A DNA stretch of 64,000 nt from Curculioniphilus buchneri (GCF_964275155.1 NZ_OZ193413.1:992001-1056000); one strand, 5' to 3'; numbered from the stretch's first letter, positions 28,328 through 38,710 are shown. Numbers and translations are program-made. Notes: generated from the letters alone by a model not told the origin.

Positions 28328-31066
28328 ATGTTATTAAAACTACTTACCAAAATTTTTGGAAGCCGTAACGATCGTACTTTACGACATATGAGTAAAATTG
28401 TACATATTATTAATCAGATGGAATGTGAAATAGAACAATTAAGCAATGAGCAGCTTGCAGCTAAAACTGTCGAATTCCGTAACCGTATCAAGAATGGTTC
28501 TTCTGTTAATAGTCTTTTGCCGGAAGCATTTTCTGTTGTGCGTGAGGCAAGTAAGCGAGTGTTTGGTATGCGTCATTTTGACGTTCAACTTTTAGGTGGT
28601 ATAGTGCTTAATGAACGTTGTATTGCTGAAATGCGTACCGGTGAAGGAAAAACCTTAACAGCGACATTACCGGCTTATTTGAATGCTTTAAGCGGAAAAG
28701 GTGTACATATAATTACAGTAAATGATTACTTAGCACAGCGCGATGCAGAAAATAATCGTCCATTGTTTGAATTTCTTGGATTAACTGTTTCTATTAATCG
28801 TTCGGGGATGCCTGTTTCTGAAAAACGTGCTGCTTATGCTGCTGATATTACTTACGGTACGAATAATGAATATGGCTTTGATTATCTTCGTGATAATATG
28901 GTGCTTAACCCGAAAGAGCGTGTGCAGCGTGATCTCCATTATGCCTTGCTAGATGAAGTTGATTCCATTCTGATAGATGAAGCACGTACTCCATTAATTA
29001 TTTCTGGTCCTGCAGAAGATAGTTCAGAAATATATCGTCAAATTAATACATTAATTCCATGTTTAGTACGACAGGAAAAAGAAGATTCAGAAAGTTTTCA
29101 AGGAAAAGGTCATTTTTATGTAGATGAAAAATTAAGACAGATATATTTAACTGAACGCGGTCTTATTTTAGTTGAAGAGTTGTTAGTAAAAGCTTCTATT
29201 ATGGAGAAAGTTGATTCGCTTTACTTACCGGCCAATATTATTTTAGTACATTATTTTACTGCTGCTCTTCGTGCTCATGTGTTATTTATCCGAGATGTAG
29301 ATTATATTGTTAAAGATGGTGCAGTCATCATAGTAGATGAACATACTGGGCGTACTATGCCAGGTCGACGTTGGTCTGATGGACTGCACCAGGCAGTAGA
29401 AGCTAAAGAAAACGTAGCTATTCAGAATGAAAATCAAACCCTAGCTTCGATTACATTTCAAAATTATTTTCGTTTGTACGAAAAACTTGCAGGAATGACT
29501 GGGACTGCAGATACTGAAGCTTGTGAATTTAGATCTATTTATAATTTAGATACTATAGTACTTCCAACTAATCGTCCAATGATTCGTAAAGATTTTCCTG
29601 ATTTAGTTTATATGACTGAAAAAGAAAAAATAGAGGCTATTATCGAAGATATAAAATCGCGTGCTGCTCTTGGCCAACCTGTCTTAGTTGGTACAATCTC
29701 TATTGAGAAATCTGAATTACTTTCCAATCGATTAAATAAAGAAGGTATATCACATAAGGTACTTAACGCTAAATTTCACGCTATGGAAGCAGACATTATT
29801 GCTCAAGCGGGGCAGCCAGGAGCCGTAACTATTGCTACCAATATGGCTGGTAGAGGTACTGATATTGTTTTAGGTGGTAGTTTACAAGCGAAAATTACAG
29901 CGCTTGGAGTATCTGATAAGAAAAAAATCACAGCTATTAAATGTGCTTGGCAGAAAAATCATAATAACGTTTTATCTGCTGGTGGATTGCATATTATTGG
30001 AACTGAACGACATGAATCACGTCGTATAGATAATCAGTTACGTGGTCGTTCTGGTCGTCAAGGAGATGCTGGGTCTTCTCGTTTTTATTTATCACTGGAA
30101 GATTCTTTGATGCGTATTTTTGCTTCAGATCGTGTTTCTGGTATGATGCGAAAACTAGGTATGAAGTTAGGTGAAGCAATTGAACACCCATGGATTACTA
30201 AGATGATTGCTCATGCTCAGAGCAAAGTAGAAAATCATAATTTTAATATCCGTAAGCAATTGCTTGAGTATGATGATGTAGCTAATGAGCAGCGCCGTGC
30301 CATTTATGCTCAACGAAATGAGCTGCTTAATGTAGAGGATATTAGTGAAACGATTAAGAGAATTCGAGACGATGTATTAAAAACAATTTTAGATACTTAT
30401 ATTCCATCGCAGTCTTTGAAAGAAATGTGGCATATATCAGACTTAGAACAGTGTCTTAAAAACGATTTTAATTTAGATATACCCATCACAGAATGGGTAG
30501 TTGAAAGTGTAGAACTGCATGCAGAGATATTGCGTCAACGTATATTAGAATGGAATGTAAAGGAGTATCAACGCAAAGAAAATATTCTTGGAACCAAAAT
30601 AATAAGAAACTTTGAAAAGAGCATTATGTTAAACACTCTTGATTCATTGTGGAAAGAACATCTAGCAGCAATGGATTATTTACGCCAAGGAATTCATTTG
30701 CGTGGTTATGCGCAAAAAGATCCAAAACAAGAATATAAACGTGAATCATTTTTACTGTTTACAGCTATGTTAGAATCTTTGAAATATGAAGTAAGCCGAG
30801 TCTTAGGAAAAATACAAGTACGTATGTCAGTAGAAGAAACTGATATCATAAAAGGAGTAGTAGATCAATATAACGGTCACGAAATAGCACAAAGACAGTC
30901 ATTATCTAAATTAAAAAAGTTTAGCCATTATACATGGGAGTCAGATCATGTAATGATATCAGAAAGCATAAATACAAAATATAGAAATAAAAAAATTAGA
31001 CGTAACGACATTTGTCCATGTGGATCAAGAAAAAAATTTAAGTATTGTCATGGACAATTGAAATAA
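28328..31066 (+). CDS. secA: preprotein translocase ATPase SecA
   Basis: Motor ATPase that drives proteins through SecYEG. From ATG 28328 the product has 912 residues (E. coli 901) and starts MLLKLLTKIFGSRNDRTLRHM, matching E. coli; an upstream in-frame TTG at 28322 is unlikely. The order is DEAD-motor NBD1 with MRTGEGKTLTATLPAYLN (Walker A), the DEVDSILIDEARTPLI box, preprotein cross-linking domain, NBD2 with NMAGRGTDIVLGG and GTERHESRRIDNQLRGRSGR, helical scaffold and wing domains, and a C-terminal zinc-binding motif CPCGSRKKFKYCHG. The basic, zinc-coordinating tail implies SecB or ribosome interaction is kept. SecM regulation seems to be lost. Confidence 0.97.
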   Translation: MLLKLLTKIFGSRNDRTLRHMSKIVHIINQMECEIEQLSNEQLAAKTVEFRNRIKNGSSVNSLLPEAFSVVREASKRVFGMRHFDVQLLGGIVLNERCIAEMRTGEGKTLTATLPAYLNALSGKGVHIITVNDYLAQRDAENNRPLFEFLGLTVSINRSGMPVSEKRAAYAADITYGTNNEYGFDYLRDNMVLNPKERVQRDLHYALLDEVDSILIDEARTPLIISGPAEDSSEIYRQINTLIPCLVRQEKEDSESFQGKGHFYVDEKLRQIYLTERGLILVEELLVKASIMEKVDSLYLPANIILVHYFTAALRAHVLFIRDVDYIVKDGAVIIVDEHTGRTMPGRRWSDGLHQAVEAKENVAIQNENQTLASITFQNYFRLYEKLAGMTGTADTEACEFRSIYNLDTIVLPTNRPMIRKDFPDLVYMTEKEKIEAIIEDIKSRAALGQPVLVGTISIEKSELLSNRLNKEGISHKVLNAKFHAMEADIIAQAGQPGAVTIATNMAGRGTDIVLGGSLQAKITALGVSDKKKITAIKCAWQKNHNNVLSAGGLHIIGTERHESRRIDNQLRGRSGRQGDAGSSRFYLSLEDSLMRIFASDRVSGMMRKLGMKLGEAIEHPWITKMIAHAQSKVENHNFNIRKQLLEYDDVANEQRRAIYAQRNELLNVEDISETIKRIRDDVLKTILDTYIPSQSLKEMWHISDLEQCLKNDFNLDIPITEWVVESVELHAEILRQRILEWNVKEYQRKENILGTKIIRNFEKSIMLNTLDSLWKEHLAAMDYLRQGIHLRGYAQKDPKQEYKRESFLLFTAMLESLKYEVSRVLGKIQVRMSVEETDIIKGVVDQYNGHEIAQRQSLSKLKKFSHYTWESDHVMISESINTKYRNKKIRRNDICPCGSRKKFKYCHGQLK

Positions 31067-31106
31067 TACAATTTTGATTGAGCATTCACTATATTGTAGT
31101 CAACAC

Positions 31107-31168
31107 TTTAAGATGTTTAAAATTTAAGATGTGATGTTAAGATGTTTAAAATTTAAGATGTTTAAAAT
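31107..31168 (+). repeat. imperfect tandem repeat between secA and tRNA-Thr
   Basis: A 25-base sequence at 31108-31132 recurs identically at 31137-31161 (period 29), and each copy contains TTTAAGATG twice. The element lies 40 bases after the secA stop and 23 bases from the 3' end of the tRNA gene. It probably arose by slippage; I see no transposon ends. Confidence 0.85.
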
Positions 31169-31190
31169 ATCATAACTTTTATACATAATG

Positions 31191-31267
31191 TGGTGCCGAC
31201 AGTAGGAGTCGAACCTACGACTTTCGCATTACGAATGCGACGCTCTTACCGACTGAGCTATATCGGC
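31191..31267 (-). tRNA. thrW: tRNA-Thr (anticodon CGT)
   Basis: The minus strand folds as a complete cloverleaf of 77 bases including an encoded CCA. The acceptor stem GCCGATA pairs with TGTCGGC (one G-T), the D-arm is GCTC...GAGC, the anticodon stem is TCGCA/TGCGA with loop TTCGTAA, giving anticodon CGT (reads ACG, Thr), and the T-arm GTAGG-TTCGACT-CCTAC is standard. E. coli thrW has the same anticodon and lies on the same strand downstream of gpt and proBA, as here with the intervening genes gone. Confidence 0.95.
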
Positions 31268-31516
31268 ATTTCAAACAGTAGCTAATTTTAAAAATATAAT
31301 ATTATAAATCTTGTTTTGTATTGTGCTATAAGATACAAGACTGGATAGAATTAATAAAAATGTCAAATACTAAAAGTAAAGTAATGTTTCACAGTGTTGA
31401 AAATGCTATTTTATCATAAACTAATGATATTAATCACAAGTTAACTTATGATATACTTTTTTGTCTTTTTTATAAATTTAATTTATAAAATGACCTTCTC
31501 AGATTAATAATAACAG

Positions 31517-31975
31517 TCATTTTTCCACTAAAGGTGGAACGAATACCATGCCCATATCCCAAGGCTGTTCTATCCAGGTATCTTGTAAAATATCAATAAC
31601 ATAATCGTCAACAAGAGGACGACCTGCCGGTTTAGCAAAAATAGTGACAAAATAGGCTTTAGGATACATCTTTCTAATAGCTTTGGCAGTATCGCCTGTA
31701 TCTACTAAATCATCTATTATAATGCATCCTTCTCCATCTCCTGCTGCATGTTTTAGCACATTTAAATTACGTTGATTATCATGGTCATAACTAGCAATGC
31801 AAACAGTATCTACATGACGAATTCCAAGTTCACGAGCTAATAAAGAGCCCGGTACTAAACCACCGCGACTAACTGTAATAATTCCTGTCCATTGTTTAGT
31901 AGGAAGGAGACGCTGAGCCATAGTACGTGTATAGATTTGTAACATATCCCAAGTAATGACGTATTTTTTGGTCAT
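31517..31975 (-). CDS. gpt: xanthine-guanine phosphoribosyltransferase
   Basis: Purine salvage enzyme that joins xanthine, guanine or hypoxanthine to PRPP; membrane-associated in E. coli. It has 152 residues, the same as E. coli. It shows KYVITWDMLQIY, VSRGGLVPGSLLARELGIRH, the PRPP loop IIDDLVDTGDTAKA, and the base-binding TWIEQPWDMG. In the PRPP loop E. coli DTGGTA is DTGDTA here; that position varies in related transferases, so activity is likely. The gene lies alone between tRNA-Thr and a 1.5-kb empty stretch. Confidence 0.96.
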   Translation of the reverse strand: MTKKYVITWDMLQIYTRTMAQRLLPTKQWTGIITVSRGGLVPGSLLARELGIRHVDTVCIASYDHDNQRNLNVLKHAAGDGEGCIIIDDLVDTGDTAKAIRKMYPKAYFVTIFAKPAGRPLVDDYVIDILQDTWIEQPWDMGMVFVPPLVEK

Positions 31976-33511
31976 AATTCATTCTCAGTCGGCTCCAAGT
32001 TAGATTAAAATTATTAGAATATTGAAAAAATGTACATGTATATCATAAGTATGTAATTAATATGTTCTATTAAAGTATCAATATCTAGCACAATGCTAAA
32101 TTACTAATGATTGACATCATAATATTAATAATAATATATCTTAAATATTATATTGCTGAATTAAAATGATATTTACTTCATTATTGTAAAGTAAATTTTA
32201 ATACATAATGGTAAAGAATTTTTCTGAATCTAGCCATGATGTTGGAAAAATTATTAACTATTGTTAATAATCTATTATAGGATATGTATAAATATATATC
32301 ATATTAAAATTAAGTATGAAAATTTTTAATAAAAATATTATATATTCTTCTACTAATTATTAATAAGTTAACTTGTATAATGGACAAATTAAGAAATATA
32401 ATTAATTAATTTATCTTTTAGTCAAGACGATTTAATATGATACCTTTAAGTATTTTCAAATATTGCATGCCACTTATTATATTTATAAATATCATGTGAT
32501 GTTTATTTATTTGATATTTTTTAATAAAATTAATGTTTCAACTATTATGTTTAGAATGATAATATAAAATGTTATAAACTTAGATTAATCATACTATTTT
32601 TATACATATATTTTATATCTTTTATTTTTTATAATTTTATAAGTTTTATTTCTAACGATTCTAAATTGATAATTGATATATGTTGCATTTTACTATGTTT
32701 ATTTTAAATAAAGTCATTGACTATATCAACCATGGTAATCGCATATAGTTCTTTAAATTGATAAAATTTATTTCGAATATTATTCGATTTATTTAATAAT
32801 GTTGAAGTTTTTTTATAAAAACATTACAATCGGTAATTCATAATTAATATTAACCGAATATAACAAAATACGTATATGACGCATATATTTTTACTAAAAA
32901 CGTTAAATATTTTATATTCTACTAATAATATCTATATCTATTAAAATCATTTATTGTTTATGGATGTCTCATTAAATTTTCAGATATCAATACAAAAAGT
33001 TTATATTTTCATACATATATATCCACATATATCAAATTTTGAATAGTGACTATCTGTGATCGAAACAATCTTAAAATACAGAAATTATCATAATATCTAT
33101 TATATCATATATTATAAGTTTGCATTTAATATAATATACATTTAAAACATGTAATATTTAACACTTAAATAAAATTTAACTGAAAATCAGCACATCCTTA
33201 ATTAAAGGATGTTACAGTTATTAAAAATCAATTTTATTAATATTAAATATTTTTATTTAGCAAGTATTATACGATATTGTAAAAAACATAAAGCTCTTTC
33301 CTTGAATAAATATCCTATACAACTATACAACATGATGCAATATCATCTGAGTATTAGATATAGTACATTGAAAAATATTTGATTTATTCACTAAATAACC
33401 TGAAATAAACTCTGTGATAAACATTTCAATACCACCCTATAAACTATAAGTAAAAATAAAAAATTAAATTTATTAGTTTACTGACATACTTTTTCTCTAA
33501 TTAACAGCAAT
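31976..33511. other. 1.5-kb AT-rich gene-free stretch between gpt and lon
   Basis: No gene or RNA recognised. E. coli has hupB and ppiD downstream of lon; neither is visible as a relic. One small perfect stem, CATCCTT/AAGGATG with a five-base loop (33193-33211), lies about 300 bases after lon and could help end lon transcripts, but it has no T-run. The gpt promoter should lie near 31980-32100. Confidence 0.5.
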
Positions 33512-35848
33512 CTACATACTAAATGGAGCATGGTGTAAAACCATATTTAAAACATCATCAATTTTTTGCACTGGGTAAATTTGCAAATCATTAATTATGT
33601 TAGCCGGTACATCTTCAAGATCTCTTTTATTTTCGTAGGGAATTAATACAATTTTAATACCGCCTCGATGTGCCGCTAATAACTTTTCTTTTAAACCACC
33701 AATAGATAATACTTGACCTCGAAGAGTAATTTCTCCAGTCATCGCCACATTAGCTTTTACTGGATTGCCTGTGAGACAGGATACAAGCGCAGTGCACATG
33801 GCTATACCAGCACTTGGACCATCTTTAGGAGTAGCACCCTCAGGTACATGTACATGAATATCTTTTTTTTCATAAAAATCAGGATTAATGTTCAGTATAT
33901 CTGCCCGTGCACGTACTACAGTTAATGCTGCTTGTATAGATTCTTGCATCACTTCACCCAGAGAACCAGTATAGATTAATTTACCTTTTCCAGGTACGCA
34001 AGCAGTTTCAATAGTAAGCAAATCACCCCCAACTTCAGTCCAAGCTAAGCCAGTAACCTGGCCAATACGATTTTCTTCTTCTGCACGTCCATAATCAAAT
34101 CGTTGTACACCTAAAAAACTTTTTATATTATCAGAATCAACATCGATGTTTTTAGTACTTTTATGCATCAGAAGAATCTTGACTGCTTTACGACACAATT
34201 TTGCAATTTCACGTTCTAAATTACGCACTCCAGCTTCTCGAGTATAATAACGAATTATATTTACTAATGCACTATCTTTGATTCTGAGTTCACCTTTTTT
34301 TAAGGCATTGCGTTCTAGTTGTTTAGGCAACAGATGCTTACAAGCAATGTTTAGTTTTTCATCTTCTGTATATCCTGACAAACGAACTACTTCCATGCGA
34401 TCTAAAAGAGGAGCTGGAATATTCATTGAATTAGAAGTTGCAACGAACATAACGTCAGAAAGATCATAATCTACTTCTAAATAATGATCATTGAATGCTA
34501 TATTTTGTTCTGGATCAAGAACTTCTAGTAATGCAGATGCTGGATCGCCGCGCATGTCTAATGACATTTTATCGATTTCATCTAATAGAAAAAGTGGATT
34601 TTTTACTCCTACTTTAGACATCTTCTGAATTAATTTACCTGGCATGGATCCAATATAAGTACGTCGATGACCGCGAATTTCAGCTTCATCTCGCATACCT
34701 CCAAGGGCCATACGTACATATTGTCGTCCAGTAGCTTTAGCGATGGATTGTCCTAGTGAAGTTTTTCCTACACCTGGCGGCCCTACTAAACATAAAATTG
34801 GTCCTTTTATTTTCTTGACCCGACTTTGTACTGCTAAATATTCTAAAATGAGATCTTTAACGTGTTTTAGACCGTAGTGATCTCTATCAAGAATTTCTTG
34901 TGCCATAAGTAAATTTTTTTTTACTTTTGTACGTAAATACCAAGGTACAGACAACATCCAATCAATATAGCTTCGTACAACGGTTGCTTCAGCAGACATC
35001 GGTGACATCATCTTGAGCTTATGCAACTCTGTTTCAGTTTTTTCCTTAGCTTCCTTTGGCATTTTTGCTGCATCTATTTTACGTTTTAATATCTCATTTT
35101 CGTCCGGCGTATCATCCATTTCGCCTAATTCTTTTTGAATTGCTTTCATCTGTTCATTCAGATAATACTCACGCTGACTTTTTTCCATCTGCTTTTTAAC
35201 ACGATTACGGATTCGTTTTTCTACTTGTAGCATATCAATTTCCGACTCCATCATACCCATGAGATATTCTAAACGTTCAGTTACATCAGACATTTCTAGG
35301 ATAGACTGTTTATCAGTCAATCTTAAAGGCATATGAGCTGCAATAGTATCTGCTAAACGTGCAGCATCATCTATACTATGTAGAGAAGTAAGCACTTCAG
35401 GCGGAATTTTCTTATTGAGTTTAATATAACCTTCAAATTGATTAATTGAAGTACGTACCAGTGCTTCTTGTTCACGTTCATCTAATTCCTGTGTATTAAA
35501 GTATCCTACTTCAGCAGTAAAGTAATTACTATCATCTGTTAATTCAACAATACAAGCACGGGTCAATCCTTCTACTAATACTTTTACTGTACCATCGGGT
35601 AATTTTAACATTTGTAGAATAGACGATACTGTACCAATTGAAAAAAGATCATGGGTACCTGGTTCATCGGTTGAAGCTTCTTTTTGGGCTACTAACATGA
35701 TTTTTTTATCGCTATTCATAGCTGCTTCAAGACAACGGATTGATTTTTCTCGACCAACAAATAAAGGGATAACCATATGCGGATACACTACTACATCACG
35801 CAAAGGCAATACAGGGATTTGTATACGTTCGGAATGCTCAGCATTCAT
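33512..35848 (-). CDS. lon: ATP-dependent protease Lon
   Basis: Homo-hexameric AAA+ serine protease that degrades misfolded and regulatory proteins in the cytoplasm. It has 778 residues (E. coli 784). The N-terminal substrate-binding LAN domain begins IPVLPLRDVVVYPHMVIPLF. Then follow a coiled coil, Walker A GPPGVGKTSLGQSIA, Walker B PLFLLDEIDKM, sensor and C-domain, and the protease domain with the catalytic Ser in PKDGPSAGIAM and catalytic Lys in GGLKEKLLAAHRGG. The start ATG 35848 follows a purine-rich GAGAGAG. A sigma-32 promoter lies about 90 bases upstream. Lon follows clpX and clpP on the same strand, as in E. coli. Confidence 0.97.
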   Translation of the reverse strand: MNAEHSERIQIPVLPLRDVVVYPHMVIPLFVGREKSIRCLEAAMNSDKKIMLVAQKEASTDEPGTHDLFSIGTVSSILQMLKLPDGTVKVLVEGLTRACIVELTDDSNYFTAEVGYFNTQELDEREQEALVRTSINQFEGYIKLNKKIPPEVLTSLHSIDDAARLADTIAAHMPLRLTDKQSILEMSDVTERLEYLMGMMESEIDMLQVEKRIRNRVKKQMEKSQREYYLNEQMKAIQKELGEMDDTPDENEILKRKIDAAKMPKEAKEKTETELHKLKMMSPMSAEATVVRSYIDWMLSVPWYLRTKVKKNLLMAQEILDRDHYGLKHVKDLILEYLAVQSRVKKIKGPILCLVGPPGVGKTSLGQSIAKATGRQYVRMALGGMRDEAEIRGHRRTYIGSMPGKLIQKMSKVGVKNPLFLLDEIDKMSLDMRGDPASALLEVLDPEQNIAFNDHYLEVDYDLSDVMFVATSNSMNIPAPLLDRMEVVRLSGYTEDEKLNIACKHLLPKQLERNALKKGELRIKDSALVNIIRYYTREAGVRNLEREIAKLCRKAVKILLMHKSTKNIDVDSDNIKSFLGVQRFDYGRAEEENRIGQVTGLAWTEVGGDLLTIETACVPGKGKLIYTGSLGEVMQESIQAALTVVRARADILNINPDFYEKKDIHVHVPEGATPKDGPSAGIAMCTALVSCLTGNPVKANVAMTGEITLRGQVLSIGGLKEKLLAAHRGGIKIVLIPYENKRDLEDVPANIINDLQIYPVQKIDDVLNMVLHHAPFSM

Positions 35849-35936
35849 AGAACTCTCTCTTAATTTAGCTACCGCTAGGTTTGTGGGATGTGCAAAAACT
35901 CGGTATTTATCAATTTCAATAATCAGATATTTGAGT

Positions 35937-35964
35937 ATATGGGGTCAAATAGCTTACATTCAAC
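35937..35964 (-). promoter_or_regulatory. sigma-32 (heat-shock) promoter of lon
   Basis: On the minus strand GTTGAA (35964-35959) is followed after 14 bases by CCCCATAT (35944-35937). This matches the sigma-32 consensus CTTGAA-N13-17-CCCCAT-T, and the words GTTGAATGT and CCCCATATACT recur in the heat-shock promoter of E. coli lon. The GC-rich CCCC stands out in this AT-rich spacer. It shows that heat-shock control of lon has been maintained while much other regulation decayed. Confidence 0.8.
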
Positions 35965-36045
35965 GGGAATTAGCAATGAAACACTAGCAATTAAAATCCT
36001 TATTTTCCATATGATAAGATTTTGAACATACTAACGAATTACGTT

Positions 36046-37317
36046 TTATTTCCTAGAGGCATGCTGATTTTCACATTGACCTTGGTAAATCATCAATGGC
36101 TTTGATTGACCCATGATAACTGCTTCGTCTATCACCACTTTTTCAACACCTTCTTGAGAAGGTAATTCGTACATAGTTTCCAGCAATATATTTTCCATGA
36201 TCGAACGTAGGCCACGAGCACCAGTTTTACGCGCAATAGCTTTCTTCGCAATTTCTGATAGCGCTTTATCATGGAACTCTAACCTGACGCTATCTAAGTT
36301 GAAAAGCGCTTGATATTGTTTTATTAATGCATTTTTAGGTTTTATAAGAATTTGAACTAGTGCTGCTTCATTCAGTTCATCTAAAATTGCCACAATGGGC
36401 ATACGTCCAATAAACTCGGGAATTAAACCAAATTTAATTAAATCTTCCGGTTCTACTTGTAGTAACAACTTACCTTCAGTGTTTTGTTTTGATACATTTT
36501 TTATCTTAGCATTAAATCCGATACTACAGTTAATCATAATACGTTTCTCAATGACTTTGTCCAGTCCAGAAAAAGCACCTCCACAAATAAACAGAATATT
36601 TGATGTATCTACCTGTAAAAATTCTTGTTGAGGATGTTTACGTCCACCTTGTGGTGGTACTGACGCTATGGTACCCTCAATAAGTTTCAACAATGCCTGT
36701 TGCACTCCTTCGCCAGATACATCACGTGTAATCGAAGGATTATCTGATTTACGAGAGATTTTATCTATTTCATCAATATATACGATACCACGCTGTGCTT
36801 TTTGTACATCGTAATCACATTTTTGTAATAGTTTTTGAATTATGTTTTCTACATCTTCACCTACATATCCAGCTTCCGTGAGAGTAGTAGCATCGGACAT
36901 AGCGAAAGGCACATCTAAAAATCGAGCTAGCGTTTCTGCTAGCAAAGTTTTACCACTACCTGTCGGTCCAATTAATAAAATATTACTTTTACTAAGTTCA
37001 ATGCTATTATCGCGTTGACATAGACGTTTATGATGATTATATACTGCTACTGCTAGAATTTTTTTAGCTTGTGCCTGACCAATGACATAGTCATCCAGAT
37101 TCTTACGGATTTCATTCGGTGTTGGTATTGTACTACATTTTCGATGTGGAGAAATTGTGTTATTTATCTCTTCTCGAATAATATGATTGCATAAATCGAC
37201 ACATTCATTACAAATATATATTGACGGCCCAGCAATTAATTTCTGTATTTCATGTTGGTTTTTACCGCAAAAGGAACAACACAGAAGCTGTTCTGAACCA
37301 TCATTTTGTTTATCCAT
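36046..37317 (-). CDS. clpX: ATP-dependent unfoldase ClpX
   Basis: AAA+ hexamer that unfolds tagged proteins and feeds them to ClpP. It has 423 residues from ATG 37317. An upstream TTG (37329) aligns with the E. coli start (MTDK), but AAAGG directly abuts that TTG, whereas it lies 12 bases before the ATG, so initiation has probably shifted to the ATG. It has the zinc-binding domain with CSFCGKNQHE and CNECVDLC, Walker A GPTGSGKTLLAETLA, pore loop GYVG, Walker B VYIDEIDKI, RKSDNPSITRDVSGEGVQQ, and FIGRMPIV. The gene lies between clpP and lon on the same strand. Confidence 0.96.
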   Translation of the reverse strand: MDKQNDGSEQLLCCSFCGKNQHEIQKLIAGPSIYICNECVDLCNHIIREEINNTISPHRKCSTIPTPNEIRKNLDDYVIGQAQAKKILAVAVYNHHKRLCQRDNSIELSKSNILLIGPTGSGKTLLAETLARFLDVPFAMSDATTLTEAGYVGEDVENIIQKLLQKCDYDVQKAQRGIVYIDEIDKISRKSDNPSITRDVSGEGVQQALLKLIEGTIASVPPQGGRKHPQQEFLQVDTSNILFICGGAFSGLDKVIEKRIMINCSIGFNAKIKNVSKQNTEGKLLLQVEPEDLIKFGLIPEFIGRMPIVAILDELNEAALVQILIKPKNALIKQYQALFNLDSVRLEFHDKALSEIAKKAIARKTGARGLRSIMENILLETMYELPSQEGVEKVVIDEAVIMGQSKPLMIYQGQCENQHASRK

Positions 37318-37460
37318 TTTATCAGTCAACCTTTTATTTCATTTTGAATACAGACATAACATTAGAATAGAGTAATGATGAATATTGATAATCAAATCTA
37401 GAGTACATGCATGAGTATGTCTGGATGGTATATTTATATTCGTCACGATTAATACTATTT

Positions 37461-37486
37461 ATAATACATAACGTTATATGTATTAT
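37461..37486 (-). terminator. hairpin overlapping the clpP stop codon
   Basis: ATAATACATA (37461-37470) and TATGTATTAT (37477-37486) form a perfect 10-bp stem with a six-base loop. It includes the clpP stop codon and lies before clpX. All pairs but two are A-T, and no U-run follows on the minus strand, so it may be a weak attenuator or RNA 3'-end stabiliser between clpP and clpX rather than a full terminator. Confidence 0.35.
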
Positions 37487-38106
37487 GTGCGTTGGCTTAA
37501 TATAGAATCTACTAAGTGATAATTTACAGCTTCTTCTGCAGAAAGAAACCGATCTCGTTCAGTATCTTTTTCAATTAATGCAATAGGTTGTTCGGTATGT
37601 TTCGCAATTAATTTATTCATCCTAGCTTTGGTTGCTAAAATTTCTTTAGCATGAATTTCAATATCAGTAGCTTGTCCTTGAATACCACCCAATGGCTGAT
37701 GAATCATTACTCTTGAATTAGGTAAACAAAAGCGTTTTCCTTTAGCTCCAGCTGTCAGCAACACAGCTCCCATAGAAGCAGCTTGTCCCATACAAAATGT
37801 ACTGACATCTGGTTTAATGAATTGCATAGTGTCATAAATGGACATTCCAGCAGTAATAACACCTCCTGGAGAATTAATATATAGATAGATATCTTTCTCC
37901 ATATTTTCCGATTCTAGAAACATCATTTGTGCAATCACTACATGTGCCATATAATCTTCGATTTGACCGGTTATAAAGATGATGCGTTCTTTTAATAGAC
38001 GAGAAAAAATATCATATGCGCGTTCCCCCCGTAAAGTTTGTTCTATTACCATTGGTACAAGGGTCATATGATATGCAGAGTCATCTTGTTTATTACTGTA
38101 TGTCAT
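37483..38106 (-). CDS. clpP: ATP-dependent Clp protease proteolytic subunit ClpP
   Basis: Serine protease that forms a double heptameric chamber working with ClpX. It has 207 residues (E. coli 207). The hydrophobic LVPMVIEQTLRGERAYDIFSR start, YINSPGGVITAGM, the nucleophile Ser in FCMGQAASMGAVLL (about residue 111), the catalytic His in RVMIHQPLGG (about 136) and the Asp in EKDTERDRFLS (about 185) are all in place. GGAA precedes the ATG by seven bases. Upstream is a sigma-70-like promoter and then the tig relic. Confidence 0.97.
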   Translation of the reverse strand: MTYSNKQDDSAYHMTLVPMVIEQTLRGERAYDIFSRLLKERIIFITGQIEDYMAHVVIAQMMFLESENMEKDIYLYINSPGGVITAGMSIYDTMQFIKPDVSTFCMGQAASMGAVLLTAGAKGKRFCLPNSRVMIHQPLGGIQGQATDIEIHAKEILATKARMNKLIAKHTEQPIALIEKDTERDRFLSAEEAVNYHLVDSILSQRT

Positions 38107-38159
38107 TATATTTTCCTTGCAATCAAATGTGATGCAATATTTAAGTGTTCATGTTGTGT

Positions 38160-38188
38160 ATAAGATAAATGCGCGATATATACGTCAA
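38160..38188 (-). promoter_or_regulatory. candidate sigma-70 promoter of clpP
   Basis: On the minus strand TTGACG (38188-38183) and TCTTAT (38165-38160) are 17 bases apart, a 5/6 -35 and a 4/6 -10, about 55 bases before the clpP ATG. With tig dead upstream, clpP needs its own promoter, and this is the best candidate. In such AT-rich DNA chance matches are common. Confidence 0.45.
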
Positions 38189-38710
38189 GTATAATAATAT
38201 TAAGCTTATTAACTAATTTAGGATTAGTGATTAATGATTCTTAATCAAAATAATTTTTGAATTATTTTTAAAACAACTTTAAAATGCTTTGAAATTGATG
38301 CAATGGGTATTATTTTTATCCATCTATCATACTATATTGAGAATATGTAATGGTAAAAATACTTCACTGAGTGATCATAAAAAGAAAAATAATAGCATGA
38401 GACATAGTATGTGACTGCAATGATATCTATTTAATCACGGACAAATTATATTAATTGAAAAATAAAAGTATACTTTATTATTTTTGTGTATACATGATCT
38501 TCATATGAAGTTTTTGTTCCGTATTACTGACGTGCTTATAATCAATGAAGATTAATTGAGTTCATTATAATTAGTTATCAAAGATTCATACCATATTATA
38601 AAATAAATAGGATTTTTGTATATATAGAAAGCAAATATTACTAATTAACGATTAAATCGTATCAATAAAAATTATAATTGTACATTATATGATTGGTTGC
38701 TGATGTCATA

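Noticed and set aside
31721..31760. Gly-to-Asp change in the Gpt PRPP loop as sign of inactivation
   Set aside because: That loop position is variable among active phosphoribosyltransferases, and the rest of the protein is well conserved.
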